From positions 8,038,811-8,102,810 of the forward strand of contig JAJHZJ010000311.1 of NCBI GenBank assembly GCA_023548195.1: 64,000 nucleotides of DNA, written 5' to 3'. Positions within the stretch are counted from its first letter, which is position 1. Each line of letters starts with the position of its first letter. Below are positions 33,762 through 45,190 of the stretch, in pieces. The stretch comes from Bettongia penicillata ogilbyi. Taxonomy: Eukaryota; Chordata; Mammalia; Diprotodontia; Potoroidae. The notes under the pieces were generated by a model. That model was given only the letters and a program-made list of their open reading frames with translations. It was not told where the DNA came from and made no database searches. The position numbers and the translations under genes were made by a program.

Positions 33762-33780
33762 GGGATTGGGATTGGGAGGG
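33762..33780 (+). other. Canonical G-quadruplex motif
   Basis: The 19-nt GGGATTGGGATTGGGAGGG has four G3 runs with loops of 3, 3 and 1. A second cluster with four G3 runs (loops 1, 1 and 9) lies at about 33817-33840. Confidence 0.9.
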
Positions 33781-33844
33781 TAGGAGGAGAGGGGTGAATG
33801 GGTCGACCTCTTGGAAGGGTGGGTGGGATGGAGAGCGGGAGGTT

Positions 33845-34880
33845 TCCCTAACTCTTATACCAACTGCTTGTTATATCATAGGGATAGTCTTAGGAAAATA
33901 AAGTTGGCAATTTGAAAACATTTGGGCCATTTCAGATGAGGAGCACCATAAGTAAGAAAGTGATTTTATTATCTAAATCCTTTATGTGACAGATGATGAA
34001 ATGAAATTGTTTTAGAAGAGCCCATTTGGTAATCTTTCATTGTTAATTTGTTTAAAATAGCTTAAATTCTGATGGAAAAGCTACTGATGTTAAGAGAATT
34101 GTCTGTGAGGCAGGAACGCTGAAATTTGTTGCCACTCTAACCTGACTCCATGCAGACAGTCATGAAGAAAGCATCCCTTCTCTCTTGCCCTGACCTATAG
34201 AAATCTCTAAGTGTGAGAGTTAATTGAGTATCTGTGCTGCTCAGTCTCCTAAGCGGACACTGCCAACTGTGTCTAATTGAAGTGAATAATGTTCTCTGAG
34301 GTGAACCTATACAACTTTTCTCTTTGGAATCTTTTACTGTACCGTTATCTTTGGCAAATGTTTTCATATCTGAATTGTCAAACTGAAAAGAAGAGCTGTT
34401 AAGGTGTCATTTACAGCCAAAGAATACAGAGCACAAGTAGACCCTAGGGACCCAATAGAAACCATCGTAGCTTGGAACATTTGTGCTCTCCGGATTGTTA
34501 TTGCTTAGTCCAATACTTGGGCAGGAATATCTGATATTTGTGGATTGCATATCTACTTCTCCAGGAGGTTGTGTGTGCTCAGGGGTATACGTATCTGTCT
34601 CTGTCAGAATCCTAAAATCTGGGAAACTCAGAGACACAGTCAGATGGAAAGTGAGTATGGTATGTCAGAAAGGAAAGGACTGCACTGGAAAATGAAAGAT
34701 TTGTATTTTAGTCTAAGCTCAGCCACCAGGAACACATCATCTTTCCTTTATGGGCTTCCTTTGTAAAAAGAAGAGGCATGATACCCCACCACTTCCACAC
34801 CCCTTGCCCCACACTGCTCTAACATTCTTTTTTATGCCTTATGTATGGATCCCTGTTATCTAACTTACTAAAAAGTCAAA
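33845..34880. other. Unassigned non-coding stretch
   Basis: No gene or named repeat is recognised. Overlapping opposite-strand frames at 34407-34766 have no domain. Confidence 0.4.
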
Positions 34881-34884
34881 TTCT

Positions 34885-35228
34885 TTGAAAGTCTACCATG
34901 TGGAAGAGAGATTAAACTCATTTTAGCCATAGAGCACTGAATGAGGAGCAAGGGGTGGAAATTGAAAAAAGGCTAATTTAGCTTATGATTCTAGGAAAAG
35001 GAAGAACATTTTTTTTTTTAATCAGCAACCTATTTCCTAATAGTTAGAGCTGACCAAAAGTGGAACAGGATGCCCCAGGTAGTGGGATCTATCCCATTGG
35101 GGGAGGGTATCTTTAAATAGAGTGCAGATGACTATCACTCAGGTATATTGTGATGAGATATTCTTTTTGGGGATATGGGTTGGAATGAGTGGCCTTTGAT
35201 TCCTTCCGCTTCTGAAATTCTGTGTTTT
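34885..35228 (+). mobile_element. L3/CR1 LINE 3' end
   Basis: 'taccatgtggaagagagat', 'gaggagcaaggggtggaaat', 'cctaatagttagagctgacc', 'atatgggttggaatgag' and 'tgaaattctgtg' are the consecutive CR1/L3 3' phrases. It is a sense, truncated copy. Confidence 0.8.
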
Positions 35229-35361
35229 TGTTTCTTAAGCATTAGAATTTCATTATAGTCAGACTATTGATTATGGCCAGGATTTGTCTCAGATTGACTT
35301 CTGCCCTGGGAGGGATGCAGGACTTATTCTCTATCATTACAGTACTCACTTTAATAAGCTA

Positions 35362-35560
35362 GGCAACTAGGTGCCTTGGTGGTTAAGAGCGCTGGATCTG
35401 GAGTCAGGAAGTCCTGAGTTTAAATCTGGCCTCAGAAACTTACTAGCAATAGAACCCTGGGTACGTCATGTAAGGTCTTATCTAGCTCATTTTCCTCCTC
35501 TGTAAAATGCAGATAATACTAGCACCTATCTCCAAGAATTGCTGTGGGGGTCAAATGACA
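35362..35560 (+). mobile_element. tRNA-derived SINE
   Basis: 'aggcaactaggtgccttgg', 'ctggagtcaggaagtcctg' and 'tcctctgtaaaatgcag' identify a sense copy. A microsatellite begins at its 3' end. Confidence 0.8.
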
Positions 35561-35862
35561 TACATACATATACATACCTACCCATATAAGCACACGTAAC
35601 TATACATACCTACACACATCACATGATGTACATACATACATACACATACATACATATATACAGACACATATTTGCAATATATAGATACATATATTCAGTA
35701 TATACACATATATAAGTATATATACAGTATATAGAGACAGTATAAATACAGTATACATATACAATATATAGTATATAGATATAGTATATACAGTAAATAT
35801 ACACAGTATATATACTTATACACATATATATATGTGTATGTGTATGTATGTATATACCGAAT
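35560..35862. repeat. ATAC/TATA microsatellite
   Basis: About 300 bp of tacata, atac, tata and cagtata units follow directly after the SINE tail, from which the repeat may have grown. Tyr/Ile/Cys-rich minus-strand frames over it are artefacts. Confidence 0.9.
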
Positions 35863-36239
35863 GCCAGGGTAAATCATTTACTATCTCAGTACATCATGTA
35901 ACTCTTTAAGACTGAAAACTGCCAGGTTTGTATTGATTAAGAGAATTTTCTCACTGAACAAATGCTTTACTTCATAGTGTTAGGAAGAATGTATTTGATA
36001 AACCTACGTTGCTAAAGACATGGGCATCATCATTATTACTTAATACACTTTGAGATCTAATTTTCTTAAAGGATCTGTGAAAGAAAAGGTTGGACAGCAA
36101 ATATATGAATCTGGAACTTTGGTGTTGTATTAAGGGTTATGCTATATTTATGCTGGTTATTTAGGAATTTTAACAATTTATTGCATCTCTTCACTTCTTA
36201 CCTGGCTATAGTACTTTGGTATTTCTTTAACCATCTCTG

Positions 36240-36375
36240 GTGCCCCCTTGGCAGCTTCTTTCTGCGTCTTGTCTTCCCCCATTAGATTCAAAGCTGTTTG
36301 AAGGTAGGGGTCTGTCTTTCTATTTTCATATTCATATTCTTAGCAATTAGCACAGTTTCTGGAACATAGTAGATG
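36240..36375 (+). mobile_element. L2 LINE 3' tail
   Basis: 'ttcaaagctgtttgaaggt', 'caattagcacagtttctgg', 'aacatagtagatgg' follow the L2 end. Confidence 0.6.
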
Positions 36376-36383
36376 GTATAGAT

Positions 36384-36622
36384 AGATGGCACAGGGAGCA
36401 GATGGAGCATCAGGACCGGAGTCAGGAAGACCTGAGTTCAAATCCAGTCTCAGATTGGTACTAGCTGAGTGATCCTGTGCAAATCACTTAACCCTGTTTG
36501 CCTCAGTTTCCTCATCTGTAAAATGAGCTGGAGAAGGAAATGGCAAACCACTCCAGTATGTTTGACAAGAAAGCCCCAAATGGGATCACAAAGAGTCAGA
36601 CATGATGGAGTAAAAACAATGA
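36384..36622 (+). mobile_element. RTE-tailed SINE
   Basis: One of the best preserved copies: 'gagtcaggaagacctgagtt', 'ctgagtgatcctgtgc', 'ctcatctgtaaaatgagctg', 'gagaaggaaatggcaaacc', 'gccccaaatgggatcac' and 'agagtcagacatgatgg'. Confidence 0.95.
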
Positions 36623-36789
36623 AAACAGTTATGTATTGATTATAGACTATTTGAAAAGATAGACTGGAGTGCTGTTGTGTAGATATCTTATAATCAACTA
36701 CTTGTTCCTTTGTCATAACTCTGTCATATGGCTATGGAATGTATATATCACTCCGAAAGAGCTTATAATTTAGCTGAGAGGTAGAGAAA

Positions 36790-36925
36790 AAAGTAATAGC
36801 AACCATAACTGTGATTTAAAGTCTTCAAGGCACTTTGCATACATGCTTCTTCCCATTTTATATCACAAGACCCTTTGAGGTAAGTCCCACAGGCATTGTC
36901 AGTCTCCCTTTACAGAGGAGGCCGT
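36790..36925 (-). mobile_element. MIR-type SINE fragment, antisense
   Basis: 'gatttaaagtcttcaaggc', 'tatatcacaagaccctttg', 'ccctttacagaggagg'. It is truncated by the adjoining pyrimidine microsatellite. Confidence 0.65.
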
Positions 36926-36927
36926 AT

Positions 36928-37245
<318 letters not shown>

Positions 37246-37475
37246 ATTATATCTCTATATAATATATATTATACTTTTTATTTATATTATATATTCTCTA
37301 TATTCTATACCTTTTATGTAAAGAAAGTAATAAAATCAATAATGGAAATTTCTATTGTGGTTTATATTTATTATAGATAATTAAATTATTATATATAAAT
37401 ATAGCTATACAATGCTTCCTATATATTATACATAGGTAGAATTTATATATATATATATATTATAGACATATATGC
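37246..37475. repeat. AT-rich low-complexity tract
   Basis: 'tatata', 'attata' and 'tatatt' units with little else. Confidence 0.85.
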
Positions 37476-37481
37476 ATATAC

Positions 37482-37732
37482 CTAGCATTTATGCAGTGCT
37501 TTAAGGTTTGCAAAACCCTTTACAATATTATTTCATTTCATCCTCACTACAGTTCTTTGAGGTAGGTAGTTTCTGTAATTACCTCTTTTTATTGATGAGG
37601 AAAATGAGGAAGGCAGAAGTTAAGGACTTACTCAGGACACACAGCTAGTAGGTCTCTTGAGGCAGAATTTGAACTCAGTCCTTCCTGACTCCAAGTCCAC
37701 TATTCTATTTACTGCATCACCTGGCTGCCTGA
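37482..37732 (-). mobile_element. MIR-type SINE, antisense, near full length
   Basis: 'tatgcagtgctttaaggttt', 'tcatcctcactacagttc', 'attgatgaggaaaatgagg', 'cagaatttgaactcagtcc', 'catcacctggctgcct'. Confidence 0.9.
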
Positions 37733-37884
37733 TGTATGAAAAGTAGTGCAGAGTATATAATCAATTCAGTATGGCCAGATCAGTTGGAGGAGAGGGACAC
37801 TTTCTTAAAGAAATGGATGCACTTTGTGAGTTAAAAGATACCTTCATCACAATTGCCTTGTATGTGGAGTACAAGGTTATATAA

Positions 37885-37995
37885 ATATTATTGCTTCCAT
37901 TTTGCAGAAGTCACCCATCCAGGATCAGAGCCAAGATTCAAACCCAGATCTCTTGACTAGACAGCCCAGCCCTCTTTCCACTACATCGTGCTAAC
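37885..37995 (-). mobile_element. MIR-type SINE fragment, antisense
   Basis: 'cttccattttgcagaagtc', 'agattcaaacccagatctc' and 'ctctttccactacatcgtg'. Confidence 0.7.
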
Positions 37996-37999
37996 TCTA

Positions 38000-39050
38000 A
38001 AGTAGGCTTTGAATCTTCTGTACTAGAGGAACTATGTAGGCATCCTTTTCATTGTATGCTCAGTAAGGTCTCATGAGATAAAATTTGAGGGAAACAGATA
38101 GGTCTTATTCTATACGGCAAGGTTCTTAAGAGTGAAAGGCATTGCCATGTGTTCAATCTTTTGTTCCTCTCCCCACTTTCCCCAACTTGTACCTAATGGT
38201 GGTTTGAGCCTAAACAGCCCAATTTCTTTTCCTTCAACCCTCCTCCACTGACCCTGGATTGACATATTTTTTCATTCATTTTAGGGACTAGTTTGATATG
38301 CTTTTTTTTAATACTTCTAATCTCCTGTCCTATAATTGTTCTATAATTAGAGGGGATTTCTAAAAATTAAGATCCAGCTCTAAATTCCCTTTTCTTTTTC
38401 TTCTTTGATTCCTTTTGTAGTTTTACGCTACATTTCAGAGTTGTCTTTTTTCCCTCCCTGAATCAATGATATCTAGTTTAGGAAATTTTGGAACCTCCTC
38501 CCTCCTTTATATTGCTGATCTCTAGCTCTAATATATTGCTTACCTGATTCTGTTTAAGTCCTTAACAGCATGTAAAAATCCTATGTGAGAGATGTCTGGA
38601 GTCAAAAGGAGCTCTTGCCCTCAGCCTACAGGCCATCAGCCGAGTGCTTCTTTCATCAATATGCCATTCCTAGGCGTGAAATGGGCTATTTCAGATTTTA
38701 AGAGCCAAATGTAAATGTGCCTAATGAGCCTCCTGGGAATTGTGGCAGGCCTGGGGAAAAAGGCTTTTAGCAGCAGATGCAGACAAAAGTATTGGATTAC
38801 ACTCTCCTGGGTCTCCCGAAAAGTCCCAGACAAAGAAAATGGAGATGGTGGCCCCTGACCGGGGAGGAGTCAAGACCCAAAACCTGACTGAGCAAGTGGA
38901 GAGTCTTTTTCATTCTTTTCCCTTTGCTGAGAATTCAGCCGCACATGCTAACGAGCACAAGGAATATTGTTGGTTGCTTTAACAATAGAGACTCTTTGTT
39001 CACCTTGGATATTTCAGAAAGGGGTTTTAGGAGAGAACACCACAGATTTA
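38000..39050. other. Unassigned non-coding stretch
   Basis: No named element is recognised. Opposite-strand chance frames are present at 38636-38982. Confidence 0.4.
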
Positions 39051-39054
39051 TCTA

Positions 39055-39122
39055 TCATCCATCTATCTGTCTATCTATCTATCATCTATCTATCTGTCTG
39101 TCTGTCTGTCTATCATCTTTCT
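39055..39122. repeat. ATCT/TGTC tetranucleotide microsatellite
   Basis: 'atctatct' and 'tctgtctg' units, interrupted. Confidence 0.9.
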
Positions 39123-39129
39123 GTCTGTG

Positions 39130-39322
39130 TGGCATAGTCTGGAAGACCTGAGTTTAAATCTGTTCTCAGACGTTTATGAGCTGTATGACCCTGGGCAAAT
39201 CACTTAACTCCTATTTGTCTCAATTTCCTTATCTGTAAAATGGGGATAAAACATCACCTACAAAATGAGATAATTAAAAATCACTTAGCACGGTGCCTGA
39301 CACATGGTAAGTGCTATATAAA
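39130..39322 (+). mobile_element. MIR-type SINE
   Basis: 'tggaagacctgagtttaaat', 'gtatgaccctgggcaaatc', 'ttatctgtaaaatggggat' and the L2-like tail 'tgcctgacacatggtaag'. Confidence 0.9.
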
Positions 39323-39354
39323 TCTCCCTCTCCTCACCTCTCTCTTTCTTTCAC

Positions 39355-39383
39355 ATACACACACACACACACACACACACGCA
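39355..39383. repeat. (AC)n microsatellite
   Basis: Dinucleotide run of about 13 units. Confidence 0.95.
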
Positions 39384-39399
39384 CATCTATCTACTTAAC

Positions 39400-39985
39400 A
39401 ACACTTTAAACTATCAGGATTCAAAGTTTGTGGGAAGCTTCTTTTTGACTCTGTCAGAAACACCATTCTTTGAATCTTTCCTAGCTAATGTAAAGACTGG
39501 CTCAGACATCTCAAGGCATCAGTCTCAGATTTGCTATGCTATAGCTTCAGGGTTGAGTCTGGGAGATTTCCTGCTATTGACAACTGCTTTATACATAGGG
39601 GTTGGGTCATCCTTTTTTCTGTCATGGAAAGTGGCATGTTTCTGAATTTTAACAAAGCTGATATTTGATCCTGGAACAAGAAGTGAAAAATGACCCCCCT
39701 CCCTTTGTAATGGCTTGAGGCAAATCAACAACTTTGGGCAACCCAATACAGCTTAATTCCTGCAACAGCTAAGCTTCTGGTCCATACTGGGGAAGAAATT
39801 CCTGGGGAATCCTTCTGGTATGTGTAGTCTATAAATTAAAATGTCCCCATAACTCTTTTGGCAAGAAGTCTCTTGAAGGACTCATAGCATTGGACATGAG
39901 GCCTACTCTCATTTCCTTGTAGAGTCCTTTAAATTATGAGAGTTATTTGATATTTCCTACCCTGTAGAGAAAACTTGGTTCTCTA
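39400..39985. other. Unassigned non-coding stretch
   Basis: Nothing recognised; two opposing frames at 39430-39746 look like chance. Confidence 0.4.
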
Positions 39986-39987
39986 GG

Positions 39988-40140
39988 GAAAGTATTGGTC
40001 TAGGAGTCAGAAAACCTAGTTTCCTCTAAATACATCATCTTGAGTAAGTAAATAACTTACATTTTTATATATATATTTCCCCATCTGTAAGATAGGGATA
40101 ATGTTTTAGCATACTACCTACTTCCTCTAGATGTGATAAG
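39988..40140 (+). mobile_element. MIR-type SINE, diverged
   Basis: 'ggtctaggagtcagaaaacc', 'ccccatctgtaagatagg'. An AT insertion lies in the middle (40060-40076). Confidence 0.6.
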
Positions 40141-41175
40141 AATAAAAACTAGATAAGGCCTCAAATTGCATTTATAGGTAAATATGTACTATATTTTAAA
40201 AATGAAATGTTATTGAAGGCTATTTCACACAGTAACTCAATTTTGGAATGTGGGAAAGTTTTGGGATTAGATGAAGTATTGCAGTGGCATAGGTAAGCCC
40301 ATTGAGGACAAGACTGTCTCTCAATTTTGTCTTTGTATCCCATGGCCTGCACAATTCTAAGATAACTAAATGTTTATTGTTTTCTCTATCACTGTGCCTA
40401 AAGTTGCTAATAGTTCAACAGAAGTAGTCAGGAGGACTAGTACTGATATCCCTTCAGTACATTCTTTCTCCTTTTTTGGGGCAATTGTTCCCTTTGACAT
40501 CTTCCTGCCCCTGGCACCAGATACCAAGTTGTATCATTCAATGATATAATACCTTTCTGCCTAGCTATCTTTCCTCACAAGATTCCATATTCTGGATCTG
40601 ACCTTCCCCATCAAAGTTGTCAGTTCTTTGTTCCTTTACCTCAGGGAGCTGGTTGCTCCTATGGCCACATATGGGAAGCTAATTATCATTAAGGTAATTA
40701 CTCTTCTGAAAAGCACCATCAACTTAACATTTTTTTCACATAACTACCTCTACTGCTTTAAATCCAAAGGAATTGACTGGGAATTTCAGGCTGGCATTAG
40801 TGACATTGTGGGAAACATTTTGGGTTGTGAATCCAACATTCTTCTGGAATTACAATGCAAAGAACAAAGCCAGATTAGAGCAACACCTTCTCCAAAATAG
40901 TCTAATTATCAAGAGGGAGAAGGCAGAAAGAGCAGACCAAGGAAGGAAAACAAAAAATTATAGCAGAAAAAGAACATGGGGCATAAGTGGATGACAAGCT
41001 TGAGGGTCAGCCAGCATTGTAGTGATAATATTTAAACACAGATATCAGATAAGGATGTATGAGCAAGAGCTTGAGTAGGACAGGTAGGAATTGTTGCTAG
41101 CTCTGGCAGGGCAAGTGTTTTAATGAAGGCTGTATTTAGAAGGATGGAAAAAAAAATGAGTCCAAGGAAGTAAAG
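40141..41175. other. Unassigned non-coding stretch
   Basis: No gene or named repeat is recognised. Confidence 0.4.
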
Positions 41176-41179
41176 GGCC

Positions 41180-41420
41180 AATGGGATCTGTTCTGTGTAG
41201 TTTAGAGAAAAGAAGCCTGAGGGGGATTTAACATTGTTTTCAAGTGATAGAAGGGCAATTATACAGAGAATAACTGTTCTCCCTCTACAAAGAGGAAGGA
41301 TGAGAGGAAATGAGTTTAAATTATAGAAAGAGATAAGAAATAAACAAAAACTTCTGACTAAAAATCCCCATCTCTGCAGGTTCTCAAAGGAAGTTGTAAC
41401 CTTTGCATTGCAGGACTCCT
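41180..41420 (+). mobile_element. L3/CR1 LINE fragment
   Basis: 'agagaaaagaagcctgaggg', 'attgttttcaagtgatag' and 'gaggaaatgagtttaaatta' match the CR1/L3 3' region. Decayed. Confidence 0.6.
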
Positions 41421-41429
41421 TAAAGAATA

Positions 41430-41814
41430 AGAAGGATGACCATTCTCCTGTCCTCTTCCTAGCTCCACCCCACCTATGAGTCCTACTCCCAGTGGCCCTC
41501 AGCCTATACCCTTCATTCCAGTCAAGCTAGTCTTTTCAAGGCCCCACCAGAAGACTATGCTCATTGCTCTCCATGCTTATGCTGTTCCACACTCTTGGAA
41601 TGACATCTCTGTTTTTGACCTTTACAAATAAATCCTATTCATACCTCAAAGTCCAACTTGTCTCAGGTCTTCCATTACAGCTGCTCTCACTACACCAATC
41701 CTCATGTATATCTCTCTTTTCTCCATTCCCATTGCCCTCTTAGTCTATATCACATATTTTGTAATTAATTATACATAGTTTTTCCTACTTAGAATTCTTA
41801 GAGTACTTATTGTG
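41430..41814 (+). mobile_element. L2 LINE fragment, interrupted by hAT copy 2
   Basis: 'tgttccacactcttggaatg', 'ctcatgtatatctctctttt', 'cccattgccctcttagtc' belong to the L2 3' body. The hAT element abuts its right end. Confidence 0.65.
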
Positions 41815-41997
41815 TAGGGGCAGGGAACCTGTGACTTCAAGGCTATATATGGCCCTCTAGGTCCTCAAGTGTGGCTCTTTGACTGAATCCAAACTTCACA
41901 GAACAAATTCCCTTAATAAAAGGATTTATTCTGTAAAACTTGAACTCAGTCAAAAGGCTGCACCCAAGACTGTGAGGCCACAGATTCCCCGCCCCTG
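41815..41997. mobile_element. Palindromic hAT miniature element, copy 2
   Basis: It starts 'taggggcagggaacctg' and ends 'cagattccccgcccctg'. The central part is 'gactgaatccaaacttcac' facing 'aacttgaactcagtc'. It is the same family as 26829-27034. No clear 8-bp duplication remains. Confidence 0.85.
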
Positions 41998-42059
41998 GTT
42001 ATATCCATACATATGGTGATTATTACCTGCCTTATATAAGTGATTTATAGTTTCATGAA

Positions 42060-42240
42060 TGAATGAAAAGAAAAAAACATTTATTAACTGCGTACTGTGT
42101 GCAAAGTACTGTCCTAAGTGTTGAGGTTACTCACAGAGAAGAGAGGCAACCTTGTGTTCAAGGAGTTCACCATACAGAAAAAGATTGAATTGTAGGGTGG
42201 AGAGAGGGAATCAAGAGTTCCTGGGGGGACAGTGGCAGGT
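42060..42240 (+). mobile_element. Unnamed ancient dispersed repeat, copy 6
   Basis: 'aaacatttattaactgcgt', 'agtactgtcctaagtgttg', 'ttcaaggagttcacc' in the order of the family at 335-870. Confidence 0.55.
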
Positions 42241-42372
42241 TATTTCATATCCAGCCCTGGAAGTCTAGAGTGTATGTGTCTTGTCTACTTGAACTAGATC
42301 AGAGATTGACAAACACCAGCCCAAGAACCAAATCTTGTCTACTGTCGGTTCTTGTACAATGAAGAGTAAAAC

Positions 42373-42523
42373 CATGCCCAAACTGTACAATCAACATCAT
42401 TTTTGTTTCTATTCCTTCAAAGAATATTTGAGTTTGAAAGACATTTCTAAATCTACCTGATCCCCTTTGCTCGGCCAAGTGTTAGAGATGTTATACGTAG
42501 GGCAGAAAGGATGCTACCATGTT
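42373..42523 (+). repeat. Duplicated segment, copy A
   Basis: It shares 'aactgtacaatcaacatcat', 'ccttcaaagaatatttgagt', 'ctaaatctacctgat' and 'gctaccatgtt' in the same order with 44339-44509. The flanks differ. A hAT-like remnant may lie immediately upstream (42290-42370). Family unknown. Confidence 0.8.
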
Positions 42524-42589
42524 CACATACAACAATTATTTAAAAACCATTCCCCTCTCATGGTCTGTATAAAAACAGGCAGAAGCTGG

Positions 42590-42885
42590 ATTGTGGTTTG
42601 TTAGCCCTTTAACTCATTAAGAAGCTCCTTGAGGGTGGATACTGTGAATGCATCCCTTATGTTGTTTATTGCATCACAGCATACACAATAGGTCAGTAAA
42701 CATTTATTGACTGACTGATACTTCTTTGCATAATTCTTTGAATTTGTTTTTGTGTTTTAGTCTGAACTTTAGGTAAACTCTTTGAAGATTGGAGGATGTG
42801 ATCTTATAATTTTTCTATATCCTCCTAGTACCTAGTGTGGTGCTGAGCATATGATAGGTGTTCAATACATGTTTGCAGATTGACC
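42590..42885 (+). mobile_element. Two L2 LINE 3' tails in tandem
   Basis: The first (42590-42715) has 'aagctccttgagggtgg' and 'taaacatttattgactgac'. The second (42770-42885) has 'tcctagtacctagtgtgg' and 'gataggtgttcaatacatg'. Confidence 0.6.
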
Positions 42886-42889
42886 GAGA

Positions 42890-44338
42890 CTTTCACATTT
42901 CTGTGGGCAAGGGGCTAAGCTAAATGATTTCTTAAAACGCTTTCTAGGTACAGTTATGTCTTCATTTCAGATTTCTGTATCTGAATTTCAGCAGGATACG
43001 GGCCTTGGGGTTCATGCTATGTTAAAATGAAACTTTGTGCTACTTCCAGGAGTCATCGCCCCTTGGGTGGGGTTTGAGATGGATCTCTTAGATTGGAAGT
43101 CAAATAAGGAGAGGGGCTGTCTTGGCTCCTGTGCCTGGTATGTTTCTTTGGTGCCTAGTAGTCCTATGCACACAGTAGTTCAGCAGATATTTAATCTGTA
43201 TTTGCTGAATTCTTTTAACTCTTTAGCTTGCTTTGCAAAACGGTGAATTAAGATGTAGTGAGTCTCCTATTCAGACTAATATCCTAAAATGTCTCCATAA
43301 TGTCTACTTCATATCCACAAAAAGAGTGACAGCTACTGGGATGGTAGGAATAATTTTGTTTCCTGCGAGCCCCAAAGGTTTTTGTTGTATGCTGCTTCTT
43401 GCTTGTTGCATGTTGCTTCTTATTAAATTTAAGATGTGCTTTTGCTTCATTGATGTTTTCTCTCCTGCTGACATATAATTTGCAAACCCATCAGCTCCAC
43501 CTCTTTGCTAAATGAAAAGCAAAATCAAATAAATCCAAAGAGAAGGTCAAAGTTTCCCTGAAGCGCTAGAATATGAGTAGAAGCTCAGGAAGCAAAAATA
43601 TCTAGAGGGGCAAAAATTGACAGATACAAGTACTATCCACTCTCATTGTATTTTACACTGGAGTGTTTGGCTTTACTACCATGGGGCATTTTCCTTACTT
43701 TTGCCTGCTTTCTGGTAATTTAATTGACATTTATAGCTTAGCTTCAAGTTTTTTTTAAGATGGTTAGAAGCATAAAAGATCTATATAATTCTGAGTCCTG
43801 GTGACTAAGTATAAATTTCTATTGAAATGGTTTGTTAGAAATTATATAGTAAGTGCTCTTTTCAAATTTTAATATTTCATCTGGGGGCTTTTGTTAAATT
43901 ATGAAAAAAGTAAAACATAAGAAATGTAATAAATATTTTTAAAAGACACCAGCACTTATATTTATAAGAAAATGGGGTCAAATTGTCTGTCTTTGTCAGA
44001 TTCATCATGTATGGTTATATCAAAATAGAAGCCCACAGTAGATATCTGCTGACTGGTATCCAAGACACATTGTCTTTTTACTTCATGCGTTTCCCTTGTT
44101 TCCACCCAAGTAGCTGCACTCACTTTGTATTGGATAAAATTTTGTCTTGCAAAGTAAAAGCATATTATGCTGAATTTGGAATTTCGAACCTGAGGGGAAA
44201 ACATCTGAACACTGGGTGTTCATCTTTCTAACAAGCTTAGCAGATGGATGGGAAATGATGTTTGCTGTTTATTTCCTCAACATATCAATATGTGAGGATG
44301 TGGTGCAAAATATGGTTTTCCTGCAAATGAGCAAGTCT
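42890..44338. other. Unassigned, largely repeat-free stretch
   Basis: No gene or named repeat is recognised. Short frames on both strands (43037-43478, 43962-44231) are without domains. Confidence 0.4.
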
Positions 44339-44509
44339 ATGCCAAAACTGTACAATCAACATCATTTTCATTTTTTTTCCTTCAAAGAATATTTGAGTTT
44401 GAAGGATTAGTACATATTCTAAATCTACCTGATCTCCTTCTCTTCTAATTCCAATATAGCATCCAATGCAAGATGTTATATTTGGGACAGAAAAGTTGCT
44501 ACCATGTTG
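44339..44509 (+). repeat. Duplicated segment, copy B
   Basis: This is the direct repeat of 42373-42523, about 1.97 kb downstream, with small insertions. A minus-strand 107-codon frame (44285-44608) crosses it and has no recognisable domain. Confidence 0.8.
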
Positions 44510-45004
44510 GCCATTAGTTCCCCCACTTTGAGAATGATTGAAGGGTTGTTTGAGGCAAGAAACATAGGGAATTATAAAGTTGTACGGGTCTGTAGACTTT
44601 GATGACAAGGAAGATCACTTAGGTCACTAAAAGATAAAAGATCAAAAGACTGAGTTTTTTCTCCAGCCACTTAATGTTGTGGTGATTTCTGGCCTTTATT
44701 TTTCAGGTGCATTGTAGCTGCAAAATGAGGCCACACATGCTCTGCTTAATGGTCAGCGTCTAGGGCTTGAGGTTCTTTTTATGATTAGTCGCAGTGATGA
44801 TATAATGGATCCCCACTGGAACATCACCATGACTAGGGTGTCAGAGCAGAGTGGTGAATCAGGCAGTGGAAATCTTAAAAACTAATCACTTATTTTAGAG
44901 AGTGAAAAAAGGCTTCTCTGAACTCCAGAAGAAGTTGGTAGTGCTATGGGTTCTATCAGGGTTGATTGCAGATTTTCCAAATGTAAAAGACTTATTCTGT
45001 CAAG

Positions 45005-45190
45005 GTAAAGACTCCTGATATGGCAACTCCCTCTACTGACTCAGATCACAATCTATCTGTAACTTATTAGATAAGGCCTAAAGGGTTGTCTAAGGTTCAT
45101 TAGAGGTTAAGTGACTTGGGCAGGGTCATGCAACTAGAAAATGTCAGAGATAGGATTTGAACCCAGAAGTCCTTGATTCCAAAAAAGGCT
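45005..45190 (-). mobile_element. MIR-type SINE variant, antisense
   Basis: 'aactccctctactgactcag', 'cattagaggttaagtgac', 'ttgggcagggtcatgcaac', 'aggatttgaacccagaag'. Confidence 0.8.

Noticed and set aside
35619..35877. Tyr/Ile/Cys-rich minus-strand frames resembling a small membrane peptide
   Set aside because: They lie entirely within an ATAC/TATA microsatellite.
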